Under the pieces are notes generated by a model that ran no database searches, was not told the DNA's origin, and was given only the letters and a program-made list of their open reading frames with translations. Position numbers and translations under genes: made by a program. A DNA stretch of 64,000 nucleotides from a bacterium (GTDB lineage Bacteria > Zhuqueibacterota > Zhuqueibacteria > Residuimicrobiales > Residuimicrobiaceae), in assembly GCA_029565685.1 (NCBI GenBank), contig JAKQNR010000001.1:131710-195709 (forward strand), given 5' to 3'. Of the stretch, positions 16,541 through 26,061 are shown piece by piece (positions within the stretch are counted from its first letter, which is position 1; each line of letters begins with the position of its first letter).

Positions 16541-16931
16541 AAGAAAAAATAAACGCATCATCGGCTTTGTCGCCATCAGCCTTTCGGACATCGTGCTGCT
16601 GCTGCTGATTTATTTTTTACTGACCTCCACCTATGTGATGCAGCCGGGCATCAAAGTCAAATTGCCCAAAGCGGCGTCCGGCGTTCAGGAGGAGAGCGAT
16701 AAAATCTATATCAGCGTGACCAGAAACGAACAGCTCTATCTGTTCGATCAGCCGGTGGGTCTGGCCGACCTGAGCAGCCGGCTGCGGCCGATGCTGCAGA
16801 CGGCGCCGGAGAAAACCGTGGTGATCCGTGCGGATAAGGATATCTCCCTGGAAGCCACCATCAGGGTGATCGATACCGCCAAGCTGGCGGGCGCGGAAAA
16901 ATTTCTTATCGCCACGGAAAAAGGATTGTAA
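16530..16931 (+). CDS. ExbD/TolR-family proton channel subunit
   Basis: A 133-residue protein with a short cytoplasmic N-terminus, one membrane helix (ISLSDIVLLLLIYFLLTSTY) and a periplasmic domain (GIKVKLPKAASG, then VVIRADKDISLEATIRVID). The aspartate near the start of the helix matches the essential proton-carrying Asp of ExbD/TolR. The start is TTG, set by a perfect Shine-Dalgarno sequence inside exbB. It forms the motor with the upstream exbB and the downstream tonB gene (9-nt gap). Confidence 0.92.
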   Translation: MNFERKNKRIIGFVAISLSDIVLLLLIYFLLTSTYVMQPGIKVKLPKAASGVQEESDKIYISVTRNEQLYLFDQPVGLADLSSRLRPMLQTAPEKTVVIRADKDISLEATIRVIDTAKLAGAEKFLIATEKGL

Positions 16932-16940
16932 AGGACGGAT

Positions 16941-17795
16941 ATGACGGGCTATCAATTTTTATATGATGAGCAGCGGCGACCGTTCCTGATCTCTATAGGA
17001 TTGCATGCCCTGTTCTTCTTGTTGGCGCTGTTCTGGCAGATCGGATTCAATTTCAAGCCGGCCGAGTTCGTCGAAGTGCGACTCTCCGGCGGCGCCATAG
17101 GGGTTCCGCAGCCCATAGCGGTGCAGGAGCAGCGGCCCTCCGCCTCCTCTCGATCTTCTGAAGCGGTTCGCCTGGATAAACCATTGGTCCGGCAGCCTAC
17201 GCCACCCGCCAGGACCACTGTGCAGCCGAGTGCCAAGATCAGCCAACCAGCCACCCATCCGGTTGTGCCGCCCAAGCGGCGCATGCTGGAAGACGAGGAA
17301 CCGCAGCTGACCAACCGGGCTGAAGGCAAACTCACCCCGGAGCTGGCTGCTGTGGATCCCAACGCCAAACTGGACGCCGCACCAGCGGCCAGCCAGCCGG
17401 GTTTGTCCGCCGCCTCCTCCAGCGCGACCAGCGTCTATGACCGCGAACCGGGCCTCAGCGCCGCCAGCGGCAACCGAACCAACGGCTCTGAGAACGCCCC
17501 GATCGGCGGCGGCCAGCCTTTTGCCATCGAAGGCGATGCCGCGCAACGAACCATTCTGCATCAGGTGATCCCTGAGTATCCCAGCGGCCTGCAGAAAGAA
17601 GAGGTCCTCAAGATCCGCTTTACCCTGCTCGCCGATGGACGCATCGGGCTGATGATCCCCATGCGCAAAGGAGATCCGACTCTGGAAAAGATCACTCTGG
17701 ATGCTCTGCGACAGTGGCGGTTTAACGCACTGCCGGCCTCTGCAGAGCAAAAAAGCGTAACCGGCATCATCACTTTTCGCTATGAATTGCAGTAA
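16941..17795 (+). CDS. TonB-family energy transducer
   Basis: A 284-residue protein with an N-terminal membrane anchor (LISIGLHALFFLLALFWQIG). A long Pro/Ser/Ala-rich periplasmic linker (about residues 50-195) leads to a C-terminal TonB domain (HQVIPEYPSGLQKEEVLKIR, then LADGRIGLMIPMRKGDPTLE, closing ALRQWRFNALP). TonB links the ExbBD motor to outer-membrane proteins. The linker is less proline-lysine rich than in classical TonB. ATG has AAAGGACGG upstream. It is the last gene of the operon that begins with the TPR protein. Confidence 0.88.
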   Translation: MTGYQFLYDEQRRPFLISIGLHALFFLLALFWQIGFNFKPAEFVEVRLSGGAIGVPQPIAVQEQRPSASSRSSEAVRLDKPLVRQPTPPARTTVQPSAKISQPATHPVVPPKRRMLEDEEPQLTNRAEGKLTPELAAVDPNAKLDAAPAASQPGLSAASSSATSVYDREPGLSAASGNRTNGSENAPIGGGQPFAIEGDAAQRTILHQVIPEYPSGLQKEEVLKIRFTLLADGRIGLMIPMRKGDPTLEKITLDALRQWRFNALPASAEQKSVTGIITFRYELQ

Positions 17796-17896
17796 CGCGA
17801 TCGTAACGCACAGCGCTGCGGCCCGTTCGCGCCTTTTTCGCTAGACCACAACATGTTCCTAGCCCCGAAAAACGGACAAACAACAACGGAGCTGAC

Positions 17897-19273
17897 ATGC
17901 GTTCCTCGTCAAGAACTCTTTTAATCCCCGGGATCGTTTCCCTTGCCTGCGTTCTCATCTTCTGCGCCGGGCCATCCGGCGATCATGAATGGCGCGCCGG
18001 CGCTGCCGCTATTTGCATCACCCCGGAAAAGCCCATATGGATGGCGGGCTATGCAGCGAGAACCCAACCATCGCAGGGCGTGGCCCTGGATTTGTACGCT
18101 AAAGCGCTGGCGTTGCAGGACCGGCGCGGCCGGCGCATGGTGATCCTGACCAGCGATCTGCTCGGTTTTCCAGCCGAGCTGACCGAAGCCATTGCTAAAA
18201 AGATCAGCGCACGCCATGGATTGCAACGGGATGAAATCCTGTTCACTTTTTCTCATACCCATGGCGGACCTGCCATCCGCAATTCTCTCAGCATCATGTA
18301 TGCCACTAATGAACAGCAGAGCGCGGACATCGAAGCGTATGCCGAGGGATTGCAGCCTCGCTATGTCGAACTGGTGGGCCAGGCGCTCGCTGCCATGCGG
18401 CCGGTGCAGCTGTCTTTCGGCCGCGGTCAGGCGGATTTCGGCGTCAACCGCCGGCTGCTTCAGGAACAGGGTTATGTCATCGGCGTCAATCCACAGGGCC
18501 CGGTGGACCACAGCGTCCCGGTGCTGAAAATCGTGAATGAGCAGGGGACGCTGACCGCTCTGCTGTTCGGCTACACCTGCCACAACACCACGCTGCAAGG
18601 AAACAACTATCTCATTCACGGCGACTATGCCGGCGTCGCACAGAAGGATCTGCAGGAAAAATTTCCCGGCGCTGTCGCACTGTTCATGAACGGATTTGCC
18701 GGCGATACCAATCCCCATCCTCGAGGAACCCTGGAGCTTGCTCAACAGCACGGCTTATCCCTGTCTGCAGCGGTGCAAGCGGTGCTCAGCCGCCCTCTGC
18801 AATCGCTGCACGGCCGGCTCAAATCCCACATCCGCTATGCGGAACTGCCGCTGTCCACCCCGCCCACCCGCCAAGAGCTGCTGGAAAAAAAGCAGGATCC
18901 GAATAAATACGTCCGGGCCCATGCAGAACAGCTGCTGGCGCTTCTGGATAAAAAAGGCAAACTGGATCCCACCTATCATTACCCCATTCAAACGATACAA
19001 GTGGGAGATTCTTTGCTGATCGTCGCTCTGGCCGGGGAGGTGCTGGTGGACTATGCGCTGCGGCTGCAAAAAGAGATCGAGCAGCCGGGCCGGCTCTGGA
19101 CCGTAGGCTACAGCAACGATGTGTTTGCCTACGTTCCCTCCCGCCGTGTTCTCGAAGAGGGCGGCTATGAGGCCAAAGACTCGATGATCTATTACGGATG
19201 GTGGCCTTGGTCGCTCGAGATGGAAGAAGTGTTGATGAAAAGCATTCACCGCGGCATTCGTCAGGTGCGCTAA
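17897..19273 (+). CDS. Neutral/alkaline ceramidase-like hydrolase
   Basis: A 458-residue exported protein related to the N-terminal domain of neutral ceramidases, zinc enzymes that hydrolyse amide bonds in ceramides. Supporting motifs are the start WRAGAAAICITPEKPIWMAG, the metal-binding HTHGGP, CHNTTLQGNNYLIHGDYAGV (second metal region) and NGFAGDTNPHPRG. The N-terminal hydrophobic segment (GIVSLACVLIFCAG) is a signal peptide, possibly of the lipoprotein type (Cys23). Bacterial homologues of this length are common in glycan-degradation regions and their substrates are mostly unknown, so a ceramide substrate is not assumed. Start ATG has CGGAG upstream. Confidence 0.75.
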   Translation: MRSSSRTLLIPGIVSLACVLIFCAGPSGDHEWRAGAAAICITPEKPIWMAGYAARTQPSQGVALDLYAKALALQDRRGRRMVILTSDLLGFPAELTEAIAKKISARHGLQRDEILFTFSHTHGGPAIRNSLSIMYATNEQQSADIEAYAEGLQPRYVELVGQALAAMRPVQLSFGRGQADFGVNRRLLQEQGYVIGVNPQGPVDHSVPVLKIVNEQGTLTALLFGYTCHNTTLQGNNYLIHGDYAGVAQKDLQEKFPGAVALFMNGFAGDTNPHPRGTLELAQQHGLSLSAAVQAVLSRPLQSLHGRLKSHIRYAELPLSTPPTRQELLEKKQDPNKYVRAHAEQLLALLDKKGKLDPTYHYPIQTIQVGDSLLIVALAGEVLVDYALRLQKEIEQPGRLWTVGYSNDVFAYVPSRRVLEEGGYEAKDSMIYYGWWPWSLEMEEVLMKSIHRGIRQVR

Positions 19274-19287
19274 CCAGAGACGGACTT

Positions 19288-19944
19288 ATGAAAGTGATTG
19301 GCATAACCGATGTTCACGGCGATATCAAGAACATCGACCGGGTTTTTGACCAGTGCGGTCAGATCGATTGCACGCTCATCAGCGGCGACCTCACCCACTT
19401 TGGCCATGCTGAACAAGCCCGCGCTGTGATCGATAAAGTGCGCAGCCGTTGTCCCCGTGTGTTCGCCGTATCCGGCAACTGCGACCATCCGGATGTGGAG
19501 GCATACTTGATTGAAGAAAAAATCAGCCTGCATCAGAGTCATCACCTGTTGCCGGATTTCGCGCTGGCGGGTATGGGCAAGGCTCTAGCCGGTCCGGTTC
19601 TCACGCCCAACGAAGCGGATGAAGCCGAGTTCGCGCAAGGCTTGGAGCGTGCCGTTCACCTCCTGTCAACGGATCTTCCCCTGTTCCTGTTGATTCATCA
19701 ACCTCCCTTCCACACCCTGAATGACCGCATCCTGTTCGGCAAACATGTGGGCAGCCGAAGCATACGGCGCTTTATTGAAGTCCGACAACCGGAACTGGTT
19801 TTTTGCGGCCACATTCACGAAGGCCGGGGCATCGACGCCATCGGCGCCAGCCGAATCATCAATCCCGGCCCGCTGGCAAAAGGGCATTACAGCTATGCCG
19901 AGCCGGCTGAATCCGGATGGAAGGTGGAGATTCGCACCCTCTAG
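19288..19944 (+). CDS. Calcineurin-like metallophosphoesterase
   Basis: A 218-residue soluble phosphoesterase. The metal-binding motifs appear in order: TDVHG (D-x-H), SGDLTHFGH (GDxx), SGNCDHP (GNxD), LIHQPP and CGHIHEGRG (GHxH), ending with NPGPLAKGHY. This pattern fits the YfcE/MPP superfamily, which hydrolyses phosphomono- or diesters. It follows the ceramidase-like gene with a 14-nt gap, so the two are co-transcribed. The ribosome binding site is weak. Substrate unknown. Confidence 0.85.
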   Translation: MKVIGITDVHGDIKNIDRVFDQCGQIDCTLISGDLTHFGHAEQARAVIDKVRSRCPRVFAVSGNCDHPDVEAYLIEEKISLHQSHHLLPDFALAGMGKALAGPVLTPNEADEAEFAQGLERAVHLLSTDLPLFLLIHQPPFHTLNDRILFGKHVGSRSIRRFIEVRQPELVFCGHIHEGRGIDAIGASRIINPGPLAKGHYSYAEPAESGWKVEIRTL

Positions 19945-20000
19945 CGCGTTTTAAAACGGCATTCCATCTGCAAACCGTACTTCCAATCCCGGAGGTTTTC

Positions 20001-23000
20001 ATGCACATTCTGCGAGTGGCCGTTTGTTTTCTGCTGGCAGCAGTTCTTCAGTGCGGCCCGCAGCCGGCTGACGTGCGGGTCGAAAAACTGCGCTGTGAAT
20101 ATCATTCGCGACCGTTGGGGCTGGACGTCCCCCTGCCGCGGTTGTCCTGGAACCTGGTCTCCCATAAACGGGGCGTGGTGCAAACCGGCTATCGTATTCT
20201 AGTGGCTTCCACGGCGGAGCGTCTCAGCAAAAACTTGGGCGACCTCTGGGATTCCGGTCATGTCGCAGATCACCGCACTCTTCAAATCGTCTATGCCGGT
20301 CGCCCGCTCGTGTCCCGGCAACCGGCTTTTTGGAAAGTGATGGTCTGGGATCAGGAGAATCGTCCCAGCGCCTGGAGCGCGCCGGCCTTCTGGGAGATGG
20401 GACTGCTGAATGGCCGCGACTGGCGAGCGCAGTGGATCGGCGCACCTCAAAAGGCGTCCGCAGCCGAATCCGCCGCTCCTTTGTTTCGTAAAAGCTTCAC
20501 CCTCACCGACAGCCTGGTTCAGGCCCGGTTGTATATCTCCGGACTGGGCTATTATGAAGCGTCGCTCAATGGCAATAAAGTCAGCGACCATGTGCTCACT
20601 CCCAATCAATCCAATTATGATCAAAGGAAACAGCCCACCGCCGCTGAACCCAACCTCCCAGGCATGTCCACCACAGTTTATTATGAGACCTTTGATGTGA
20701 CGAGCCTGGTGGAATCGGGCGCCAACGTGCTCGGCGTAATCCTCGGCAACGGCTGGTACTTTCAACGGGATCGGTTGGAGGACACCAACTTTTGGCACGA
20801 TACGCCGCGGCTGCTGGCGCAGCTGGAGATTCTGTATCAGGACGGCCGGCGGCAGACCATCGTCTCGGATGAAACCTGGAAGACCAGCGACAGCCCCATT
20901 CTGCACAACGGCCTGCACACCGGAGAGATCTATGACAGTCGAAGAGAACAGCCGGGATGGGATCATTCGCCGTTCGACGACAGCACCTGGCGTCAGGCGT
21001 GCACGGTGCGGCCCCCCACCGGCGTTTTAAAAGCGCAGATCTATCCGGCTGACCGCGTCATCAAAACCCTGCCGGCCAAAACCTGCACCTGGCCGGAACC
21101 GGGCGTTCAACAATTTGACCTGGGCCAGATGATCTCCGGCTGGGTCCGGCTGAAAATCAAGGGCCCGGTCGGCGCAGCGGTAAAATTGCGTTTCATCGAA
21201 GAGCTGGGGCCGAGCTATGGACAGACCGACACCTACATTTTAAGCGGCAAGGGGCTGGAGATCTGGGAGCCCCGCTTCACCTGGCATGCGTTCCGTTACG
21301 TGCAGGTTTTGGACGCGCCGCAGCCGCTGCCCCTGGAAGCGGTGGAAGGCCGGGTGGTGAACACGGATGTCGATACCGTCGGTTCGTTCACCTGTTCAAA
21401 CGCCCTGTTCAATCGCATCCTGGAAAACTATCGCTGGACGCAGCTGGGCAATATGCACGGCGGCGTGCCCAGCGATTGCCCCCATCGCGAACGACGCGGC
21501 TACACCGGCGACGGCCAGATCTCCGCGCGTGCAGCGATCTATCAATTCGATCTGACCCTGTTTTACAGCAAATGGTTGCAGGACATTTTTGATGCGCAAA
21601 ACCGCAGCACCGGCTATGTGCCCAACACCGCGCCCTATCAGGGCGGCGGAGGCGGCACGGCCTGGGGCTCGGCCTGTGTGATGATCCCCTGGTATATGTA
21701 TCTCTATTACGGCGATGTCCGCATTTTGCAGGAACGTTATGACGAAATGCAGCACTGGGTGAACTTTTTGAAAAGCCAACTCAACCGCGACGGACTGTTG
21801 GCCGGCCAGGGATTGGGTGAATGGGTGCCGCCGGACATCTGCGAGATCCCGGAGCCGTTCGTCAACACCTGCTACTATTTTCACAATCTCGATCTCATGA
21901 GCCGCATCGCCCGCGTTCTGCAGCGCAGCAGCGATGCAGACCAGTACAGCGAAGAAGCCGAACGCGTGCGGCAGAACATCCACGCGCATTTTCTCAATGC
22001 CGATGGCTGTTCGTACTCGATCGATCGCCAGGGCGCCAACGTGTTCCCCCTGGGCTTTGCCATTACCCTGGACAGCCTGGTCCAGTCGGTCGAAGCTCAC
22101 CTGATCGACCGGTTGCTGACCACCCAGCAAGGCCATTTCGACACCGGCATTCTGGCCACCCCGCTGCTGCTGGAGGTGCTCACCGCAGCCGGCCGCAGCG
22201 ACCTGGCATACACGCTGATGAACCATCGCGATTATCCCAGCTATGGCTACATGATCAGCAAGGGTGCGACCACCATCTGGGAGACCTGGATGGGCGATCA
22301 GTCCCACAGCCATCCCATGTTCGGCAGCGTGTGTCAGTGGTTTTACGAGTCGCTGGCAGGGATCGCGCCGGATGCCGGCCAACCGGGATTTCGCCATGTG
22401 CGTATGCAGCCGCGTCCAGTGCTTGGTCTTGATTTCGTCCGCGCATCCTACCACGCCGTCACCGGTTTGATTCGCAGCGAATGGCGACTGGATCAAAATG
22501 ATTTCATCTGGACGATCGAGCTGCCGGCGAATACCTCGGCTACGGTCCTAGTGCCTGCGCAGTCCATGAACCAGGTGACGGAAAGCAATAAACCCCTTGG
22601 TTCCAGCGCCGGCGTCCGTTTCCGGGAAATGCAGCAGGGCTATGCAGCGGCGGAGATCGGATCTGGTGAATACCGGTTCAAATCCGCCGGCGCGGCTGCG
22701 CTTCTACGCCGCCCGATGGCCGCCGCACCGATCATAACGCCGGGGGACACCTTGATCGAAAAGCCGAACAGAGCGTTAATCCAGATTCATCAGGCGACCG
22801 CGGGGGAAGGAGATGCCATTCACTATACTCTGGACGGGAGCGAACCGGACGCGCACTCGCCCGTCTACACCGCGCCGTTCTCCGTGGATCATACGCTGGT
22901 GGTGAAAGCGAAAACATTTCAGCAAGGCGCCGCCGGATTTTCCCGCACCCAGCTCATCCAGTTTGTCGATCCGGCGATGAATGGATTGCGCTATCGCCTC

Positions 23001-23396
23001 TTTTACGGCAATTGGCAAAAACTGCCGGATCTGGACCGGCTGCAAGCCGCGGCAACCGGTCTGGTATACCGTTTCGCGCTGGAAGACGTGGTCAGCCGGG
23101 ATGATCTCTTCGCCCTCTCCTATCAGGGCCGCGTCCGCATCGATCGTCCGGGCACGTACACGTTTTATCTGCTGTCGAATGACGGCAGCCGGCTCTATCT
23201 GAACGACCGACTGACGGTGGATAATGATGGACAACATGGGGCCGAAGAACGGTCGGGGAAAATATCTCTGAGCGCCGGGCTGCATCCGCTTCGCGTCGAT
23301 TATTTCCAGGCCGGCGGCGGCATGCTGCTGAAAGTATCCTATGAAGGCCCGGAACTGAGCAAGCGGGAAATACCGGCGGATGCGCTCTGTCGATAG
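20001..23396 (+). CDS. GH78 alpha-L-rhamnosidase with chitobiase-like and PA14 domains
   Basis: A 1131-residue lipoprotein (signal ending AVLQC) that should remove terminal L-rhamnose from glycans or glycosides. Domain order: N-terminal beta-sandwiches (about 25-390; LRCEYHSRPLGLDVPLPRLS is a family start), an (alpha/alpha)6 barrel (about 450-790) with candidate acid Glu in DCPHRERRGYTGDG (about residue 496) and candidate base Glu in TTIWETWMGD (about residue 760), then a C-terminal sandwich. It carries two extras: a chitobiase C-terminal-like domain (about 915-985, YTLDGSEPD) and a PA14 sugar-binding domain (about 993-1125, FYLLSNDGSRLYLNDR). Start ATG has GGAGG at 5-nt spacing. It lies in a run of secreted hydrolases. 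Confidence 0.92.
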   Translation: MHILRVAVCFLLAAVLQCGPQPADVRVEKLRCEYHSRPLGLDVPLPRLSWNLVSHKRGVVQTGYRILVASTAERLSKNLGDLWDSGHVADHRTLQIVYAGRPLVSRQPAFWKVMVWDQENRPSAWSAPAFWEMGLLNGRDWRAQWIGAPQKASAAESAAPLFRKSFTLTDSLVQARLYISGLGYYEASLNGNKVSDHVLTPNQSNYDQRKQPTAAEPNLPGMSTTVYYETFDVTSLVESGANVLGVILGNGWYFQRDRLEDTNFWHDTPRLLAQLEILYQDGRRQTIVSDETWKTSDSPILHNGLHTGEIYDSRREQPGWDHSPFDDSTWRQACTVRPPTGVLKAQIYPADRVIKTLPAKTCTWPEPGVQQFDLGQMISGWVRLKIKGPVGAAVKLRFIEELGPSYGQTDTYILSGKGLEIWEPRFTWHAFRYVQVLDAPQPLPLEAVEGRVVNTDVDTVGSFTCSNALFNRILENYRWTQLGNMHGGVPSDCPHRERRGYTGDGQISARAAIYQFDLTLFYSKWLQDIFDAQNRSTGYVPNTAPYQGGGGGTAWGSACVMIPWYMYLYYGDVRILQERYDEMQHWVNFLKSQLNRDGLLAGQGLGEWVPPDICEIPEPFVNTCYYFHNLDLMSRIARVLQRSSDADQYSEEAERVRQNIHAHFLNADGCSYSIDRQGANVFPLGFAITLDSLVQSVEAHLIDRLLTTQQGHFDTGILATPLLLEVLTAAGRSDLAYTLMNHRDYPSYGYMISKGATTIWETWMGDQSHSHPMFGSVCQWFYESLAGIAPDAGQPGFRHVRMQPRPVLGLDFVRASYHAVTGLIRSEWRLDQNDFIWTIELPANTSATVLVPAQSMNQVTESNKPLGSSAGVRFREMQQGYAAAEIGSGEYRFKSAGAAALLRRPMAAAPIITPGDTLIEKPNRALIQIHQATAGEGDAIHYTLDGSEPDAHSPVYTAPFSVDHTLVVKAKTFQQGAAGFSRTQLIQFVDPAMNGLRYRLFYGNWQKLPDLDRLQAAATGLVYRFALEDVVSRDDLFALSYQGRVRIDRPGTYTFYLLSNDGSRLYLNDRLTVDNDGQHGAEERSGKISLSAGLHPLRVDYFQAGGGMLLKVSYEGPELSKREIPADALCR

Positions 23397-23448
23397 CAGC
23401 CAAGTCCTGATCCGCACTCATCGATCGATTTTTGATGAGGAAATTTTT

Positions 23449-25737
23449 ATGCCCGCAAAAAATTGTTTTCATTGGATCCTCTGCATGCTCATGGCGAGTT
23501 CTGCGCCGGCGTCTTCGACACCTCTTTACCCGGCGACAGAATCGTTTGTGCAAGAGACCGCGGATTCGTTCGGCCCCGACGACGGATTGCCGCACCGCGT
23601 CGTTCATGCCATTCAGTCGCTTTCGGATGGTTCTGTGCTGGCAGCCACGGAGCGCGGTCTGGCGCGTTTTGATCAGCACCGATGGCAGCCTGCCGCTTTG
23701 CAGCCCGATTTCACGGTTCGCCGAATCGCGGTGAGCGGCCCAACGCTCTGGCTGGCTGGCGAGAACGCGCTCGCTCAAGTCCAGAACAATACACTCAAGA
23801 GAGTGCCTGTTCCGCAGAACGTAACGATCACCGCTCTCTATTCTTTTCAGGAATCCCTTCTCGTTGGAACAGAACAGGGCTTGTGGGTTGCGAGCCTAAA
23901 AGAGATAAAACCGATCAAGCATTCGCCGGAACATATCCTTTCTCTGGCCCGATCCGGGGACAGGTTATTGGTAGGCAGCCGCAACGGACTCTATTCCTCC
24001 ACCCTCTCGGCGCCTCCAGATCGTTGGCGGTTTGAATCTCTATACCCGCATGGAAACGGTTATGGCTGGGCGCCGTTCGACGTGACGGCGCTGGCCGGCA
24101 GCGCAGAGACCTTTTGGTTCGGCTGCGCTAACGGAGCTGGACGCTATGCGCACGGCCATTGGCAATTGTTCACCGGCCTGGAGGGTCTCCCCTACGATCA
24201 CTTTACCTGCGCAAAGATGGTGAAGGACTCGATCATCTGGTTCGGTACGGAAAGAGGCGCAGTGCGATTCGATGGACAGCGCTGGGCGTATCGCGCATCG
24301 CGCCGCTGGCTGCCGAATGACAAAATCCATGATTTATCCGTTGCAGCAGACGGCGCTGTCTGGTTCGCCACAGACAACGGCGTGGGCCGCATCAGAGCGT
24401 TGGTCTTGACCCTGGCGGACAAGGCGGACTTTTATGAAAAAGCCATCGCCGATCGCCACCAGCGTATGGGATTTGTCGTCCGCTGCCGGCTGCGCAAGGA
24501 AGGAGACCTGAGAAACACCTGGATCAATCACACCGACAACGACGGACTATATACCGCGATGTACGGCGCTTCCCAGGCCTTTCGCTACAGCGTCAGCAGG
24601 CAGCCTGAGGCAAAACGGCAGGCGGATCGCGTTCTGCGAGCGCTCAAACAGCTGACCGATGTGACGGGACTGCCCGGCTTCCCGGCGCGATCGATGGTTC
24701 CGGTTGACTGGGATCCGGATCCGAACCTGAGCCTGATGCCCGAGTACAACCGGCGCATGCAGGCGGCGGATCCGCTGTGGAAGCAAATCTATCCGCGCTG
24801 GCCGAAAAGCGTAAACGGCAAATATTTGTGGAAATGCGACACCAGTTCGGACGAACTGTGCGGCCATTACTTTTTCTACGGGGTTTATTTCGATCTGGTG
24901 GCAGAGACCGAGGAGGATCGGGCCCTCGTCAGGAGCCAGGTTCGCTCCATCACCGATCACATCGTTGAGAACGGATTTCGTCTGATCGATCATGACGGCC
25001 TGCCGACGCGCTGGGCGAACTGGTCGCCCGAGTATGTCAACGGCGTGGACGGTTGGGCGGATCGAGGCCTGCAATCCATGGAGCTGTTATCTTTCCTCAC
25101 CGTCGCCTGGCATATCACTGGAGACGAACGCTATCTGCAAGTTAAAAAACAGCTGTGTGAACAACACGATTATCACATCAACGCCATTCTGGGCCGGGCG
25201 GTGTTCCCGCCCAATCTGGTGGTTCCCTGGGACAACAACCTCGCCTTCCTGAGCTATTATGGGCTGCTCAAATATGAGCAGGATCCAGCGTTGCTCAAGT
25301 TGTGGCAAGCCAGCATCGAACGCACGTGGCTTTTTGCCAGCAGACAGAACGATCCGTTTTTCACCTTTGTCTATCTGGCCTTCAAACCGGAAGAGAACAG
25401 CCCGCTGTTGGAGGCCGCGCTGCCGGACCTGGAGCGAGCGCGGGCCAAAGCAGTGCAAACGCTGCAGCGAATACCGTTGTCCCTGCTGGGCTGGGAGATG
25501 AAGAACAGCCATCGGTTGGATGTGGTCCAGGACCTGACGCCCGGCCAGAAAGCAGGCTACGGCTGGCTTCGATCGGGCGACGCGGTAGCGATCGATGAAC
25601 GGTGTCACATTCGCATCAACAGCGATCATTTTTATTTGGATCACGAGCAGGGAGGCGGTTGCACCGAGTATGAGGGCACTGTGTACCTGTTGCCCTATTA
25701 TTTGGCGCTGCATCATCGCCGGCTGGTCGGCAGGTAG
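23449..25737 (+). CDS. Secreted beta-propeller / alpha-barrel fusion protein
   Basis: A 762-residue exported protein. After the signal peptide, residues about 40-330 form repeated strands of the two-component-regulator propeller type (DGLPHRVVHAIQSLSDGSVL, GTEQGLWVAS, VWFATDNGVGRIRAL). The remaining 430 residues are helical with an (alpha/alpha)-barrel look: DTSSDELCGHYFFYGVYFDL, WSPEYVNGVDGWADRGLQSM, VVPWDNNLAFLSYYGLL. Such propellers normally sit in hybrid two-component sensors; here the propeller is joined to a possible glycoside-processing domain instead, with no membrane segment or kinase. No catalytic residues can be assigned. ATG has GAGG upstream, and the gene follows the rhamnosidase by 52 nt. 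Confidence 0.6.
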   Translation: MPAKNCFHWILCMLMASSAPASSTPLYPATESFVQETADSFGPDDGLPHRVVHAIQSLSDGSVLAATERGLARFDQHRWQPAALQPDFTVRRIAVSGPTLWLAGENALAQVQNNTLKRVPVPQNVTITALYSFQESLLVGTEQGLWVASLKEIKPIKHSPEHILSLARSGDRLLVGSRNGLYSSTLSAPPDRWRFESLYPHGNGYGWAPFDVTALAGSAETFWFGCANGAGRYAHGHWQLFTGLEGLPYDHFTCAKMVKDSIIWFGTERGAVRFDGQRWAYRASRRWLPNDKIHDLSVAADGAVWFATDNGVGRIRALVLTLADKADFYEKAIADRHQRMGFVVRCRLRKEGDLRNTWINHTDNDGLYTAMYGASQAFRYSVSRQPEAKRQADRVLRALKQLTDVTGLPGFPARSMVPVDWDPDPNLSLMPEYNRRMQAADPLWKQIYPRWPKSVNGKYLWKCDTSSDELCGHYFFYGVYFDLVAETEEDRALVRSQVRSITDHIVENGFRLIDHDGLPTRWANWSPEYVNGVDGWADRGLQSMELLSFLTVAWHITGDERYLQVKKQLCEQHDYHINAILGRAVFPPNLVVPWDNNLAFLSYYGLLKYEQDPALLKLWQASIERTWLFASRQNDPFFTFVYLAFKPEENSPLLEAALPDLERARAKAVQTLQRIPLSLLGWEMKNSHRLDVVQDLTPGQKAGYGWLRSGDAVAIDERCHIRINSDHFYLDHEQGGGCTEYEGTVYLLPYYLALHHRRLVGR

Positions 25738-25786
25738 GCACGCACAGCGTTGAACTGTTGTGATTGAGAAAGCGAGTGGCCGGCGG

Positions 25787-25838
25787 CATAAAAAAAGGCG
25801 GGGAGAGAATCGAGGACCATTCTCCGCCGCCGTTTTTA
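25787..25838. terminator. Bidirectional terminator between convergent genes
   Basis: An A run, a GC-rich stem (GGCGGGGAGAGAAT pairing with ATTCTCCGCCGCC, some bulges) and a T run lie between the plus-strand propeller gene and the minus-strand small membrane protein. It can work in both directions. Confidence 0.75.
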
Positions 25839-25866
25839 TTATAACAGGCCGTTCGCGCGTGCGGGA

Positions 25867-26061
25867 CTATTTGGCGCCGCCCAGCAGTCGGGCGGGCAAA
25901 AGAAAAAGCGCTTTGACGAATTCCAGGATGCCGGTGACCGCGAATCCGAGAATGCGAAAAGGGATCAGCAACAGCCAGACGATGGGAAACAGGATCAAAG
26001 CCAACAGGGCCAGCGGTGCGCAGAGCGCCAACAACAGCAGCCATAGCAGAAAAGTCTTCAT
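25867..26061 (-). CDS. Small hydrophobic membrane protein
   Basis: A 64-residue protein made almost entirely of Leu, Ile, Val and Phe. It has a first hydrophobic segment (about 3-33) and a second, more amphipathic one (about 36-60), ending PARLLGGAK. It could be a small inner-membrane protein. AAAGGAG lies 10 nt before the ATG and a bidirectional terminator follows the stop, both supporting a real gene. No family is recognised and no function is proposed. Confidence 0.55.
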   Translation of the reverse strand: MKTFLLWLLLLALCAPLALLALILFPIVWLLLIPFRILGFAVTGILEFVKALFLLPARLLGGAK

